Source: Apium graveolens (taxonomy: Eukaryota > Streptophyta > Magnoliopsida > Apiales > Apiaceae). From it: a DNA stretch of 64,000 bases. Both the position numbers and the translations under genes were made by a program. Location: NCBI RefSeq assembly GCF_009905375.1, contig NC_133648.1:313289666-313353665 (forward strand). Direction: 5' to 3'. This document shows positions 47,106 to 59,400 of this stretch, piece by piece. Below the pieces are notes generated by a model. That model was not told the DNA's origin. It saw nothing but the letters and a program-made list of their open reading frames with translations, and ran no database searches. Every line of letters begins with the position of its first letter. Position 1 is the first letter of the stretch.

Positions 47106-48813
47106 TGAAAGAGATATGTCCTAGGTCCAATCATGTATGAGGATTTAGGAATAACTTTTATGTAATGTGTTTTGATTTCAATGATATTAATAAAAGGCTT
47201 GTTTTGTTTTTATTGTGGGCTCTATCTATTTAAATGTTTAAATAAGACATACCACCGTTTAGAGTAAAGCTTTTTATGGATTGTGATGAGATCATAATAA
47301 TGAGACATAAAAGATGATAAATCTAAACTTAAATAATTCCTGGTCGTAGGATTACTAACTGGTAATTAATAATCCGCAAAGATCAGTACATACTATGTTT
47401 GCTTCATTATGAAGGATGTCTGTTCTCATAGACATTTGTGTGGTGACACTATAGCTAGTATGTAGGTGCTTATTATAGAATAAGTTCACTGAACATGACT
47501 CACACAGCTGAACAACTGATGGAGTTCACTCACGTGTCAGCAGTTGTTCAAATAGTGATAGTTGTACAAGTATCCTTAGACTTGAGGTCATCATAGTCAT
47601 CTTGTGTACACTGAACTATGCTTTGGTTTAGTTCTTAGTCTCAAGGGACAATTATAAGGACTCTACTAGGTATAGGAATTTGTACACGAAGATAGTGTAT
47701 GATCAATAAAGGATCTACCCCTTCCAGTGTAGGAAGAGAATGTTCAATGTTGATCCACTTATGTTACTTCAGGAATCTCTGGGCAGAGTGAATGAAATTA
47801 GAAAGGAGTTTCTAATTTACATTAAATAGAACTAAGCATAGTGAATGGGAAAACAAGTGATTAAATAAGATAGGCTTGACACAAGTTCCATGCCTTGTAT
47901 TTAATCGTGACATTGCAGGGTAGAAGGAATTAATTGTACGGTAACTACTCACTGAATAGGTTCTTGGTATTCTAAGCAGTGAATTCGTATTATCCGGATA
48001 GTCACGATATGCTGAGAAGTATCCCTCACGATGTAAAATAAATATGATTAATTAATTAATCATATTTAATGAATTAGAGAATTTATATAAATAATGATAA
48101 AATAGTTTTATTATTATTTATTTCTACTACCGGCTTAATATTAAACCTACAGGGTCACACCATAAAAGAGAATGATTTAATGGTGGAGGAATTAATTAAT
48201 AATGACTGATAATTATTTATTTATGAAATAAATAATTAATTGGCAAATTTAATAATTGATTAAATGAGATTTAATTGATTATAAATTAATTAAGAAAAGG
48301 TTCTTAATATTATTAATTAAGAATTTAATTTTTGGAAATTAAATCAAGTGAGAGAATTATTTCTAAAGAGTTTAGAAAAAGGTTTAATAATTAAAAGGTG
48401 TTTTAATTATTAGTGAGAATAATAAAGGGTTAATAATAATAATATTTTATGGGAAAATTTTCAGCTGAAAATTTTGCCTATGAATATACTATTATAAATC
48501 CTATTTTTGCCTCAACCAAAAAGATTTACAAAACCCTAATTCTCTCCATCTCCTCCTCCTTCATTACATCATTTTCTTGGTGGATACCGGTGGAGTGCTT
48601 CACACTTGAGGAGCAGCTGCTAAGGATCTCTGTTCATCGTTCTTGGATCGCTATTAAAGACCTCCATCTTTCCATTAACGTAAAGCTTCTTAAGGTAAAC
48701 ATACTGAACTACGAATTAAATATTATTTTTCGCATGGATCCTGCAGAGGGTTTCGTTTTTTTTTTTAATATTAAATTTACGTTTTTGCTGCGTTTATGTG
48801 CTAAAACCCTTCA
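47106..48813 (+). mobile_element. Solo LTR (1,708 bp) inserted in Tekay copy 2
   Basis: The segment is absent from copy 1, where the flanks join as TTGAGAGAAGTTCAG. It starts TGAAAGAGATATGTCC and ends AACCCTTCA, with TG...CA ends and short inverted termini. The flanks are GAGAT (47101-47105) and GAGAG (48814-48818), a 5-bp target duplication with one mismatch. No gag or pol is inside. Sequence style resembles long LTRs of copia elements (Angela/SIRE type), but class assignment needs a library comparison. Confidence 0.85.
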
Positions 48814-48818
48814 GAGAG

Positions 48819-51000
48819 AAGTCCAGTTTTTAGGACATGTAGTGAGGAGCAAAGGAGTTTTAGTTGACCCTGCCAAGATAGAGGCGGTATCCAATTGGAA
48901 AAGACCAACTACCCCAACAGAGGTTAGGAGTTTTGTGGGTTTAGCAGGATATTACCGAAGATTTGTGCAAGACTTTGCTAAGATAGCCGGACCACTGATA
49001 GACTTACCCGGAAGGCAGAAAAGTTTGTATGGACAGAGAAATGTGAGGAGAGTTTTCAAGAACTGAAAAGGAAGCTGGTGTCAGCACCAGTGCTCGCTCT
49101 TCCCGATGGAAAGAGAGAGTTTGTGATATACAACGACGCAACGCTTAATGGATTAGGTTGTGTACTAATACAGCACGGCAAAGTTATACCGTATGCCTCT
49201 CGACAATTGAAGGAATATGAGAGCAGATACCCTACACATGATCTATAATTAGCATCCATAGTGTTTGCCCTAAAAATTTGGAGACAATACCTATACGGTG
49301 AGAAATGCGAGATCTACACTGACCATAAAAGCCTCAAATATATTTTCACTCAGAAGGAACTGAACATGAGACAAAGGAGATGGTTAGAGTTGATAAAAGA
49401 CTACGACTGTGAAATTTTGTATCACCCGGGTAAAGCCAATATGGTGGCTGACGCCCTTAGTAGGAAGGAAAGACTCAAGATGATAATGACATCGGAGGAG
49501 TTGATTAAGGAATTTGAGAAGATGGAAATTGACGTGAGAATGACCAGTAAGGGAACGGAAGGATTATTTGAGATTAAGCTAGTGCCAGAGCTGGCTGAAA
49601 AGATACGAATATGTCAGGAAAAGAAGATGAATGAAGAAAGAGGAACCTTGACTGGTGAAGAAGTGAGATGCGAGAAGGATGAGAAAGGGATCATGAGGTA
49701 TGCGTCCCGGATTTGGATTCCAAATGTACAAGAATTAAAGGATGAGCTGTTGCATGAAGGGCACAACTCTAGATATTCAGTCCACCTAGGAAGTATGAAA
49801 ATGTACCGTGACCTTAAGGAATATTATTGGTGGCCTAATATGAAGAGAGAAGTAGCAGAGTGGGTCAGCAAGTGCTTGACATGCCAGAGAGTGAAGGCTG
49901 AACATCAGCGACCTAGTGGACTGTTACGACCCCTAGAGATTCCGGAATGGAAATGGAAGCATACAGCCATGGATTTCGTGACAGGCTTACCAAGGACAAA
50001 GACCAAGCACGATGCCATATGGGTTATCATAGATAGATTGACCAAGTCCGCACACTTCCTACCAATCAACGAAAGATACACCGTAGACAAGTTGGTAGAT
50101 ATTTACTTGAAGGAAATTGTAGTAAGACACGGCGTTCCTGTAGCCATAGTGTCAGATAGAGACCCAAGGTTTAATTCCCGATTTTGGAGAAGCTTCCAGG
50201 AATGCGTAGGCACCAGACTAAACATGAGTACCGCTTACCACCCCCTGACTGATGGACAAAGCGAAAGGACTATTCATACCCTAGAAGATATGCTACGAGT
50301 ATGTGCCATTAATTTCAAAGGAAATTGGGATGACCACTTACCCCTTATCGAATTTGCTTACAACAATAGCTATCACGCTAACATAGGAATGCCCCCGTAT
50401 GAAGCTGTTTACGGAAGAAGATGTCGCTCTCCCCTGTGTTGGGATGAAGTTGGAGAACACAAGATATTAGGACCAGAGTTAGTCCAGCAGACCAGAGAAA
50501 TGGTAGGACTCATCAGGAAAAGACTTGTAGCAGCCCAGGACAGACAAAAGAAGTACGTCGACCAGGCCAGGAAGGATAGGGAATATGAAGTAGGAGATTC
50601 TCTGCTATTAAAGGTATCTCCGTGGAAAGGAGTGATGAGATTTGGAAAGAAAGAGAAGCTAAGTCCCAGATTCATAGGTACCTTTGAAATTTTGAGGAGA
50701 ATAGGTACTCTAGCTTACGAGCTTGCCTTGCCTCCTAATTTACAACAAGTGCACAACGTGTTCCACGTGTCCGTGTTAAGGAAGTACCATGCAGATGCAC
50801 GACATGTAATAGAGTACGAGCAGGTAGATTTACAACCAGACCTGACCTACATCGAGCAACCAGTAAGGATAATGGACCAAAAAGAACAAGTGTTGAGGAA
50901 CAAAACTGTGAAGCTGGTTAGGATCTTATGGAGAAATCAAAATGTTGAGGAATCAACTTGGGAACTTGAAGACGCAATGAGGAATAGATATCCCACTTAG
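48819..51000 (+). pseudogene. Tekay copy 2 RT end, RNase H, integrase and chromodomain
   Basis: Resumes at [15 protein letters not shown] after the solo LTR. It has the same 1-bp frame loss as copy 1 near 49010, then a TAA near 49248, and an open 579-codon frame from 49261. The integrase zinc finger, the D-D-E core ([25 protein letters not shown]) and chromodomain tail ([19 protein letters not shown]) are all present. A lost C near 50995 ends the frame early compared with copy 1. Confidence 0.9.
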
Positions 51001-51044
51001 TTTCTAATTGATTCCGGGACAGAATCCTTGTTAGAAGGAAAGAC

Positions 51045-54000
51045 TGTAATAACTCGAATTTTTGAGACCTTGTAAAACGTTTAATGAATAGTAACCCTGA
51101 CAGACGGGAAAGTATTACAGAGAACGTTTAAGTAACCGAGCGAACGCGTAAACGATTAAATAAACGTAACGCACTAACTAAACCATGGTAAGGAAGTTAC
51201 CATGGTTACTTCATCGAATAGTGAGCTAACCATAGGATGGTCAAGCTAGCTAGCAAAATAGTGTGCTAAGGAAGCTAACCTTGTAGTTTAGCTTGTAACC
51301 TAGTAAGCTATTAGGATTTGTCCCTAGGATATGCAACCAAGAATCAACCTAGAATGCTATACTAGGAGAATAAAATCAATTGCAAAGATATCACCTCATC
51401 TTCCTAGAAGCAACCTAGCAAAGCATCCAAGAGAAGCAACCAAGAGTAGTATAAATACCCCCCTGGAAGCTCCATTCGACCCTAATGAAAAAAGGGGAGA
51501 AATCAAATTCAAATCTCCAAGTTCTAGCTCTTGTAAAATCACCCAATTAATTCTCAAGCCTCCTAGAAATTAAACTAAGGTAAGAAAATTCTTTCATCTC
51601 TTTTTATCAAGGTTTGATGGGTGAAATAAATTCAAGAAACTCACTAGTAAATAGTGTGAATGGTAACCTCTCTTTGGTTTCTTAATTTCAATGGTGGTTT
51701 TAGGTTCTAAAAATCATACCAAGCACTTCCAAGCCTCCAATCCTCAAGAACAAATCTCAAGCTTTCAAGAAAGGTAAAAATCTTTGTCCCAACTTTATTT
51801 GAGATTCATTTTTAAGATCCATTTAGTATGTGGTAGTAAACCTAATGTAATGGGTGTTATTGATGAAAATTTGATGATTAAGTTAAGTAGATTTAAGGTT
51901 GGTTGTTGTTGCCTCAAGAACATGATGTTATTGAGAGGAGTTTGTGTGTTGATGATGATATGATGATTTTTGGTGTTTGTGTTAAGAGTTAGGGCGTAAA
52001 CGAAACCCCGATCGTAAACGTAACTTTGTTAAAACCAACAAATCATAACTTTAAGATTTTGCAGAAAGTCCCGAAGTTTTAAACTGTATATTCTTGAAAA
52101 ATAACCTTTGTTTAGGATATTTAATGTTATAAGGATCTTTTAGGCGCTTTAATCGCTTTATTCCAATTTACGGATCAAAAGTTATGGCCGTTTTAGTAAA
52201 AGTGATTTACGCGACAAAAACTGCTACAAATCACGAACCTTGAAAATATAAAGGATAGACTTAAAAGTGGTCATAAATCATGAAATTTTTACAGAGAGTA
52301 ACATAGTGAGATTGCTAACTGTCATAAAAATTTCAAGTGAAAATAATGATTTTCCAATTTTATAAAAATGTCGGAGCCGAGACCGCGCGAGTAGAAACCG
52401 TAAGAATCCATAAGTGGACCCGACGACGATAATGAGAATGAACCTACGACACTTAGAAAAATGAAGTGACCATAATGTAAATATGAATTAAAGGAATGAT
52501 AAGGGTAGTATAAGTCTATAGGGTGCATAATAAGTAGCACATGAGTGTGAGTCGCCGTAAATAAGAACGGGACCTAACGAAATGAAATGTGTTTATGGTT
52601 ATAGATTTCCGCGCGGAACCTAGAGCATCCTCCACCTCGAGATACCCAGGAAAGTTTATGAACCCAACTCCATTTTTACTGTTGTGTTGTGAAAGGATTG
52701 TTTTACTATCATCGCATAAATACCATGTTTGCCATGATACGTAGTTGTTGAATTTTCGCATAATATAGCGATGTTGTACGATAAGTATATATAGTGAAAT
52801 GTCTATTCCGCTTTAAGCGTGACATATTATATAAGACCGAGAGTCGGTCGGGATTTAAGGTAAAACCCGGGAATCATTCCGGTGATATTATAGGACGGTT
52901 ATAAGTCCATAGTAGTACATTTTAAAGGGACTCATCGTCCACTTACGAAACATTAAAACACCTCGAACTTTTATTAAAACGATTTTCCCAACGATCATAT
53001 TCCTTCAACTATATTTTATTGTTCGAATAATAAATATTATATACTTATTCTTTTATTATGGGAGTAGTATACTCCAACGATTAATTATTTTAAAACCGAT
53101 TAATCATTATAGATTAATTAATTATGTAGGCACAAACTAGTTGAGGAATATTATTTTAAATAATCTTTTAGAGAGTAAACTCATTCGAGGTTTGATTATT
53201 ATCGATTATCATTTAATTATTTATTAAAGGGTTTATTATTGATTTAAAAATCATAGATCCTTATTTAAAACATACTTTCTGATTTCGGAATATCATTCGA
53301 ATCATTTCAGATCGTCGGTGAATATTATCCCGACTTATTAATATTTTGAATATATTTTCAAAGAGAAATTTTCCCCCTTATTTAATTATCTGTTGACAAC
53401 GGTCAACTCACATCTTTAGTACTTCCTTCAAAACTTTCGGAAGTACATATATATATATATTTATACAGTAAAGCTATGCCTATCAATAAGCAAAACGCTT
53501 GGAGGAACTTCGATGTGGTTCGAGTTCTCGAGATGTGATAGGATTTCCTAAAGGACAAGGGAGGGGTAGGATCCAAGTACTTCGTGTATTGGATAGACTA
53601 CTGGTACCGTAGGAGACGGTACAATATGTACCTATGGACATGCGAAGTGTGTGTATACCCGAAATGAGGACACATAGCCCGTATGCGGCAAGGGTGATAA
53701 CCGAGAGGTGAAGGTGTCGTCCTTCTACTAGTAGAAAAGGTGACTTTTATCGCAGTACGACTGATCATCGTATGCGGTGGCTCCAACGAATGTCCTAATT
53801 CTTCCAATTGGAATTGCGATGCAATACCGTAACCCAAACCTAGGTGCTGGGATTACTATTAAGGTATTCACAGGATATTAAAATCCCTTAAAAAATTGTT
53901 TTCATAAGAAGGTGTGTATCACCAAGGAAAACTATTTTTGAATAAAACATAATTATCCTATATGATGTATCATACAGTCATTTTCATACTGTACATTATT

Positions 54001-54463
54001 ATTGTTGGCATTATAGCTCACACTTGTTTTCTTAAATTGACACAACACAACAGTGAATCATGATGCATGCCATGAGAACCACAGCCAGGAAACGGGTAGG
54101 AAATGGTCAGCTGTTCTGTATATTGTTTGGTGTTGTACCACAGGTAGTCAGAATAAGCTGAATTAATTTTCAGTTGTTTATAGTTTGGCTTATTTATAAG
54201 TATGACTTATGTAAGGTAAGAAATAAAAAACGTATATTTGGCCGGCGGACTAACCTTACCTAAAGGTCACTCCCCGGTAAGACTAATTATATTTGGGTTG
54301 TAATAAAATTACTCTAGTTATGATGGTTCGTTTGCAAGACAATAACCTGTAAGTATGTGTGATAAGTGTGGGGTCGTGAAGCGTGAGTATTTACATATTG
54401 TAGTGCGAGTTGTGTGAGTTTGGATGGCGTGGCTTCCGAGACTCCTGATTTTGGGGCGCCACA
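51045..54463 (+). repeat. LTR B, 3' LTR of Tekay copy 2 (3,419 bp)
   Basis: Starts TGTAATAACTCGAATTTTTG after TTAGAAGGAAAGAC and ends GCGCCACA. It differs from LTR A by scattered substitutions (a few percent by eye) and lacks about 270 bp after GACGGGAAA near 51113. TATAAATA is at 51450-51457 and a (TA)n tract near 53446-53460. Confidence 0.92.
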
Positions 54464-56267
54464 CTATATCCGTTTATACATCTTCACCTGGAGTTTGCTG
54501 TGTGCTGGTAAGTAAAGATCTAATGTATAAATATTAGCGTAAAAGATCTACCCTCTAGACCTCAAAATCGGAAAACTCTTAATTTTTCTATAAAATAATT
54601 GACTAGTTATTGTATATAATATATAATTTTTTATTTTATATTAAAAAATCGGATCAGATTCGGATACTCAAATTTTTATAAATATATAATCTAGATTCGT
54701 TAACAAATTTATGAAAAACATGGATTGAATATTCAGTTTGATTTTTTCGGATATGATATCTCAATTTATGAATTTCTTTAATCATATACCTTACTAGAAA
54801 TTCTAATCTGATTTTTATACTCACCCCTAATTCTATTATAATATTATGACTTTATTTCAGAAGAAAGTTCCAATTATATTAATAGATCCATCAATATCTA
54901 TATTTAATTAAAAAATATCGATTTTGAAGTTTTGTTTAAAATAAAAGATACTAAGAGATAACAATTATATCCTTTTTATATCCTCAATTATATCCTTATT
55001 ATATAATATACACAAGGATTTTATCCATTTTTTGTATTTGTAGTCATGTACTAACAATTTAATAAGGATCACTCAATCTTTAAACACTTTAATCACATGT
55101 ATTGTATCTAAAATAAAGGAATATTTCATATACAATGATAAAAAGGTATTTTAATTTGAATAAAATGTACTACCTAATCAATGATTTAAACCAAAAAAAG
55201 AAGTAGACATCCTAAACTATATAGAATAATAATGCAAAATTTGTATTTATTATTTTCTTAAATTTTTGGATATTTTTTGTTGAATAGAATTTTTAAACTA
55301 TCACATGATTAAACATTACTTTATGAGTTTCGCATGGTCCGTAAAATCTTCAAAATATGATTTATATAACTCAAGATAAAGCTTAAATAAAATAAAATGA
55401 AACTCATTACTTTAAGTATTTAAAATTAATAAATATTTGTCAAATAAAAAATAAAATCTATGTGCATTGCACGTCATTAAAATTTAGATAGTCAGTTGGT
55501 CGGTACCGTACTTGGGTTTATAAAAAATACACATTACTTTTGTATCTATGTTATTCATGCTACTTTTTTCAAAACCAATAAAAAATAATTCGTTTGTCGG
55601 TATAATGGCTTGAAATTGTTAACTATTGGTCGGTGTATTCTGACTAAAACAAAATTATATTACTGGTCGAGATTAAAATAAATTTAAAATCAAACTTAGT
55701 ATATTTAATCGGATTTGGTTGGTGTAATGGATTTCAAGTTGGAACAAAATAATAAATACTATTGATTCGGCTAAAAAATTATATTATTGAACTAGTAATT
55801 CGTTGATTGATATTATAGCGTTGAATTAAAATAAAAAAAATATATTGTTTATTATACAACCTATAAATTTATAAAACTGTTATACGGTAAAATAGAATTA
55901 AAATCAAAATAAAATTCGACAAATAAAATTCGACAAATAAAACAAAATAATAAGTATTATTTATCTGAGTTAAACAAAAGTATATTATTTATCCGATTTT
56001 AAACAGAATAAAAATTAAAATAAATATAATTAGTTGGATTTGATTAGTGGGGAATAAAAGAAAGAAGTTAAAATCAAATTAAATGTGATTCGTGTATTTT
56101 TGAACCAGACTAAAACTTATTGTTTAAATTAAAAAAGTTATATATTCAGTAAACACATAAAAACAATAATATTATACATTACAATTAGTAATATTATTTA
56201 ATTTTCAAATTTAAATTCCTCTAAATAAAAATATCAAATATATTTTTATATATGTATATTTATGATT
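54464..56267. other. AT-rich gene-free interval
   Basis: No exon is visible. From about 55595 to 56100 loosely repeated blocks recur (GGTCGGTATAATGG at 55596, GGTTGGTGTAATGG near 55715, TGATTGATATTATAG near 55805), suggesting a degenerate minisatellite. AAAATTCGACAAAT occurs twice in a row near 55912-55940. Confidence 0.45.
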
Positions 56268-56272
56268 ATTAT

Positions 56273-56640
56273 TGTTGTGGAATAAAAACTAGGGTTCGTT
56301 AGTACTTACTGTTAGGGTTTGTGAGTTTCGAATTTTAATAGATGTTCTCGCGGTGGGCACTAGCTATCCTCGCAAAATGCCAATGTATCTCTATGTTGTA
56401 GAGAATCAAGCCAAAAACGTAATTCTAGATTGAGAGGTGGAGCCATTTATATAGAGGCGAGTCTAGGGTTAGACTCTTGTTGGGAGACTTGGTGGACAAG
56501 TCTCCAACTTAGATGGTAATTAGGACTCCTGTAAGGTAAGGGATTCTAGATCCTTCTTTGTAGGAGTTAGTGTCAAAATTGGACGCCATGTCTCTTGTCT
56601 TTCAGCCGTATTGGGCCTAGTCCGTGGACAGCTTGTGTTC
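56273..56640 (-). repeat. Truncated 3' LTR of the old Tat element
   Basis: Matches the first 366 bases of the right LTR (TAGGGTTCGTTAGTACTTA shared). Similarity stops at CTTGTGTTCG near 56640, where pol-like sequence begins. Confidence 0.82.
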
Positions 56641-57471
56641 GTGGAAAATTTGTGTGCCTCTTGGGGGTCGTCGGGGAGCCATCCAGTCTCAAGATGAGTA
56701 TTGATTGGATCAATCCAACAACTTTCCACACCAATTAAGGCTATCAATTTTATGAAATGTATAATAGGGGTCTTCAAGACTTGGAAGTAGATACTTTTCG
56801 GGTAGTTCTAAATTTCAGACGAGGCGAACATAGAAAAGGCATCGGTCGTGATGTTCTCCTCTCTCGGGATATGTTCAACGTACCATTCATCAAACTGAGT
56901 CGGTATTCTCTTCACGACTCTCAGGTGCTTGGTCATTGTGTCATCTTTGGCCTCGAATTCTCCATTGACTTGAGCGAATCTCCACAAACTTTAAGGTTCT
57001 TGGCTCTCACGGCTCTTGGAAAGCCTAAGCCAGATATCAAAGCTTCGTACTCCGCTTCATTATTTGTAGTTGGAAAATCCAACTTTAAAGCATACTCAAT
57101 CATGAAACCTTCGGGGCTTTGCAAAATTAGGCATGCACCACTGAATTTTGTTTTGGACGCTCCGTCAAAATAGAGAACCCAATATTCTTTTAGAGTAAAA
57201 TCTTCATCTTTCTTTTTCTCTTCTCCTTCCGGGGATACTATCTCTTGCACCTGACTTCTTGGTCGCTAATGGTGCATTCGACCACGAAATCCGCTAAAGC
57301 CTGAGCCTTGACGGCTATTCGAGTCTTGTATTTGATGTCAGACTCACCCAACTCAAATGCCCATTTTATGAGTCTCCTACTTGCTTTCAGGCTATAAAGA
57401 ATGTTCCTTAAAGGTTGGTCCGTCAGGACTTCGATCTTGTAGGCCTGGAAGTATGGTCTTAGCTTCCTCAA
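56641..57471 (-). pseudogene. Old Tat RNase H and second (archaeal-type) RNase H, fused to LTR
   Basis: Frame 57471-57238 (LRPYFQAYKIEVLTDQPLR, MKWAFELGES-like) is the end of the first RNase H. Frame 57250-56933 gives YFDGASKTKFSGACLILQS, TNNEAEYEALISGL and CGDS of the second RNase H, whose end runs to about 56790 in another frame (EHIPREEN). The pol linker WIDPINTHLETGWLPDDPQE follows and then meets LTR sequence; all of integrase is missing. Confidence 0.82.
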
Positions 57472-57489
57472 GGCTGTGATGAGGGCAAG

Positions 57490-58850
57490 TTAAAACTTCT
57501 TAGTGGTGAAATAGTTCAACTCTGCTCCGTGGAGCACCTTACTCACATAGTAGACGGACTTCTGGAGCTTCTGTCCTTCCTTTACTAGGACGACACTCAC
57601 AACTTGTTCAGAGACTGCGAGGTACAAGTAAAGTATGTCCTCTGGAATAGGTCTGGAAATTAGCGGGGGCTCAGTCATGTACTTTTTCAGCTGTTCAAAG
57701 GCCTCTTGGCTCTCAGCTGTTCACTCGAAGTTCTTCACCAACTTTAGGGTTTTAAAAAAGGGCAGGCATTTTTCTCCTGACTTGGAGATAAAACTCCCTA
57801 GAGACGTAATTCTTCCAGTCAGCTTCAGAACATCCTTGATGGAGCGTGGTGGCTCCATATCTACGATAATTTTGATCTTTTCGGGGTTGGCCACGATCCC
57901 TCTTTTCGAGATCATGTGACCCAAAAATTTTCCAGACCCAACACCAAAAGCCTTTCTGAATTCCTCTCTGAGTTGATTAATATGATCGGTCTTGTTAGGG
58001 TTTAACATCATCTTGTGGTGCCTCAACACTTCGAATGCTTCTCTGAGGTGATTAATATGATCGTCATTAGCCAAGCTTTTGACTAACATGTCATCAACAT
58101 AGACCTCCATGGTCTTTCCAATTAGGCGGGTGAATATCTTATTCACCAATCTCTGATAAGTAGCTCCTGCAATCTTAAGTCCAAAAGCCATAATAAGACA
58201 GCAAAAGACACTAAAGTCGGTTATGAAAGAACCTTGTGGGTGTCATATTTGTGCATTTTGATCTGATTGTAACTTCTAAAGCCATCCATGAAGCTCAGCA
58301 TCTCATGCCCAGCAGTGGCATCGATTAGGGTATCAATCATAGGTAGGGGATAATAGTCCTTTGAGCATGCATCATTTAGATCAGTGAAGTTGATACACAT
58401 CCTCCACTTTCCATTCACTTTCTTGACAATCACATGGTTATCCAACCACTCGGGGAATTATGCTTCCTCAATAAATCTAGCTTCTAGAAGCTTCTCGACC
58501 TCATATTTGATGGCTTCCATCCAATCAAGGACGTAAGTTCTCTTCTTCTGTTTGACAGCCTTTCGAGTTGGATCGACATTTAGCTTGTGAGTTATAAGGG
58601 CGAGGTCAATCCCAGGCATGTTAGCTGCTGTCCAAGCAAATACAACACTCTTCTCTTGTAAGAACATAGTCAGCTGACCCTTCAAGGGCTTCTTCAAAGA
58701 TGCTCCAACATACATGACCTTGTCCGGGCCTAAAGGATCCAAATGGATTGGGATCAAGTCCTCCGCCGGCTTCCCCCGAAGTTCTTCATTATCATGGACA
58801 TCCATGTTTTCAATGGGGAGAACCGGCCCCCCAGCTCCATTGGGCCACAT
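57490..58850 (-). pseudogene. Old Tat reverse transcriptase (broken)
   Basis: Pieces 58850-58458 (AANMPGIDLALITHKLNVDP), 58445-58221 (NGKWRMCINFTDLNDACSKD, MLSFMDGFRSYNQIKM), 58191-57721 (GATYQRLVNKIF, YVDDMLVKS, KFLGHMISKRGI) and 57678-57490 (YLYLAVSEQVVSVVLV) together cover RT and the start of RNase H. At least three stops or frameshifts separate them. The catalytic YVDD is intact. An in-frame duplication lies after the YVDD region (see findings). Confidence 0.87.
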
Positions 58851-59400
58851 AACAACTTCAGGTCTTCTCCGACACCATTTTTGGTTGGGATCTTAAGTAC
58901 CATATGTTAGGTCGAAGGCACGGCCTTAAATGCATGAATCTCGATTCTCCCTGTGATTGCGTTGTAGGTAGAGGCTGCCTTGACCACCTGAAAGTTTAAC
59001 ATCTGTGTGGCCTCTTTGGGTTATTCTCCAATAGTCACGGGAAGTTGAATTGCTCCTTCGACTTGATACTCTACTCCATTAAAATTGTAGACGAGTGCAT
59101 CGGAGGGGGTCAGTTGGGAGTCAATGTACCCCAATCTTAATAACGTGTCGTGGAACAGAATGACCATTGAAGCTCCGTTGTCGACCATGACCCTTTTGAC
59201 AGGACAATTCCAATTAGCGGGGTGATAACTAGAGTATCATCTTGGGGAAACTTTAAACCTTCAAGGTCAAGACCGCGGAACTCAAGCGTCATCTCAGTCT
59301 TAGCACACTTGTGGGTCTTTCCTACTATATTCATCATTTCTCTCGCATATGTTTTTTGAGAGTTCCTTATAGTCCCATCATCTGTTGGGCCTCCTCAGAT
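58851..59400 (-). pseudogene. Old Tat protease region (broken)
   Basis: On the - strand around 59200-59030 the protein reads VDNGASMVILFHDTLLRLGY, then LVYNFNGVEY and QLPVTIGE, the Tat aspartic protease pattern. The active-site triad is DNG rather than DTG/DSG. Several stops occur. Part of the block shows as a shadow frame 59337-59137. Confidence 0.7.

Larger units (their letters stand above)
36350..54463 (+). mobile_element. Tekay/Del chromovirus array: internal-LTR-internal-LTR
   Basis: Two internal regions of the same Ty3/gypsy family lie in the same direction and share a middle LTR: copy 1 interior 36350-39757 (5' part missing), LTR A 39758-43447, copy 2 interior 43448-51044, LTR B 51045-54463. 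LTRs of more than 3.4 kb, an initiator-Met-type PBS and a C-terminal chromodomain point to the Tekay (Del) lineage. Bases before LTR A (AAGAC) and after LTR B (CTATA) do not form a target duplication, as expected if LTR A belongs to both copies. The left LTR of copy 1 is absent. Confidence 0.88.

Noticed and set aside
43448..54463. Tekay copy 2 as an independent insertion next to copy 1
   Set aside because: No target duplication at its ends (AAGAC versus CTATA), copy 1 abuts LTR A with its own PPT, and both interiors share an inactivating deletion.
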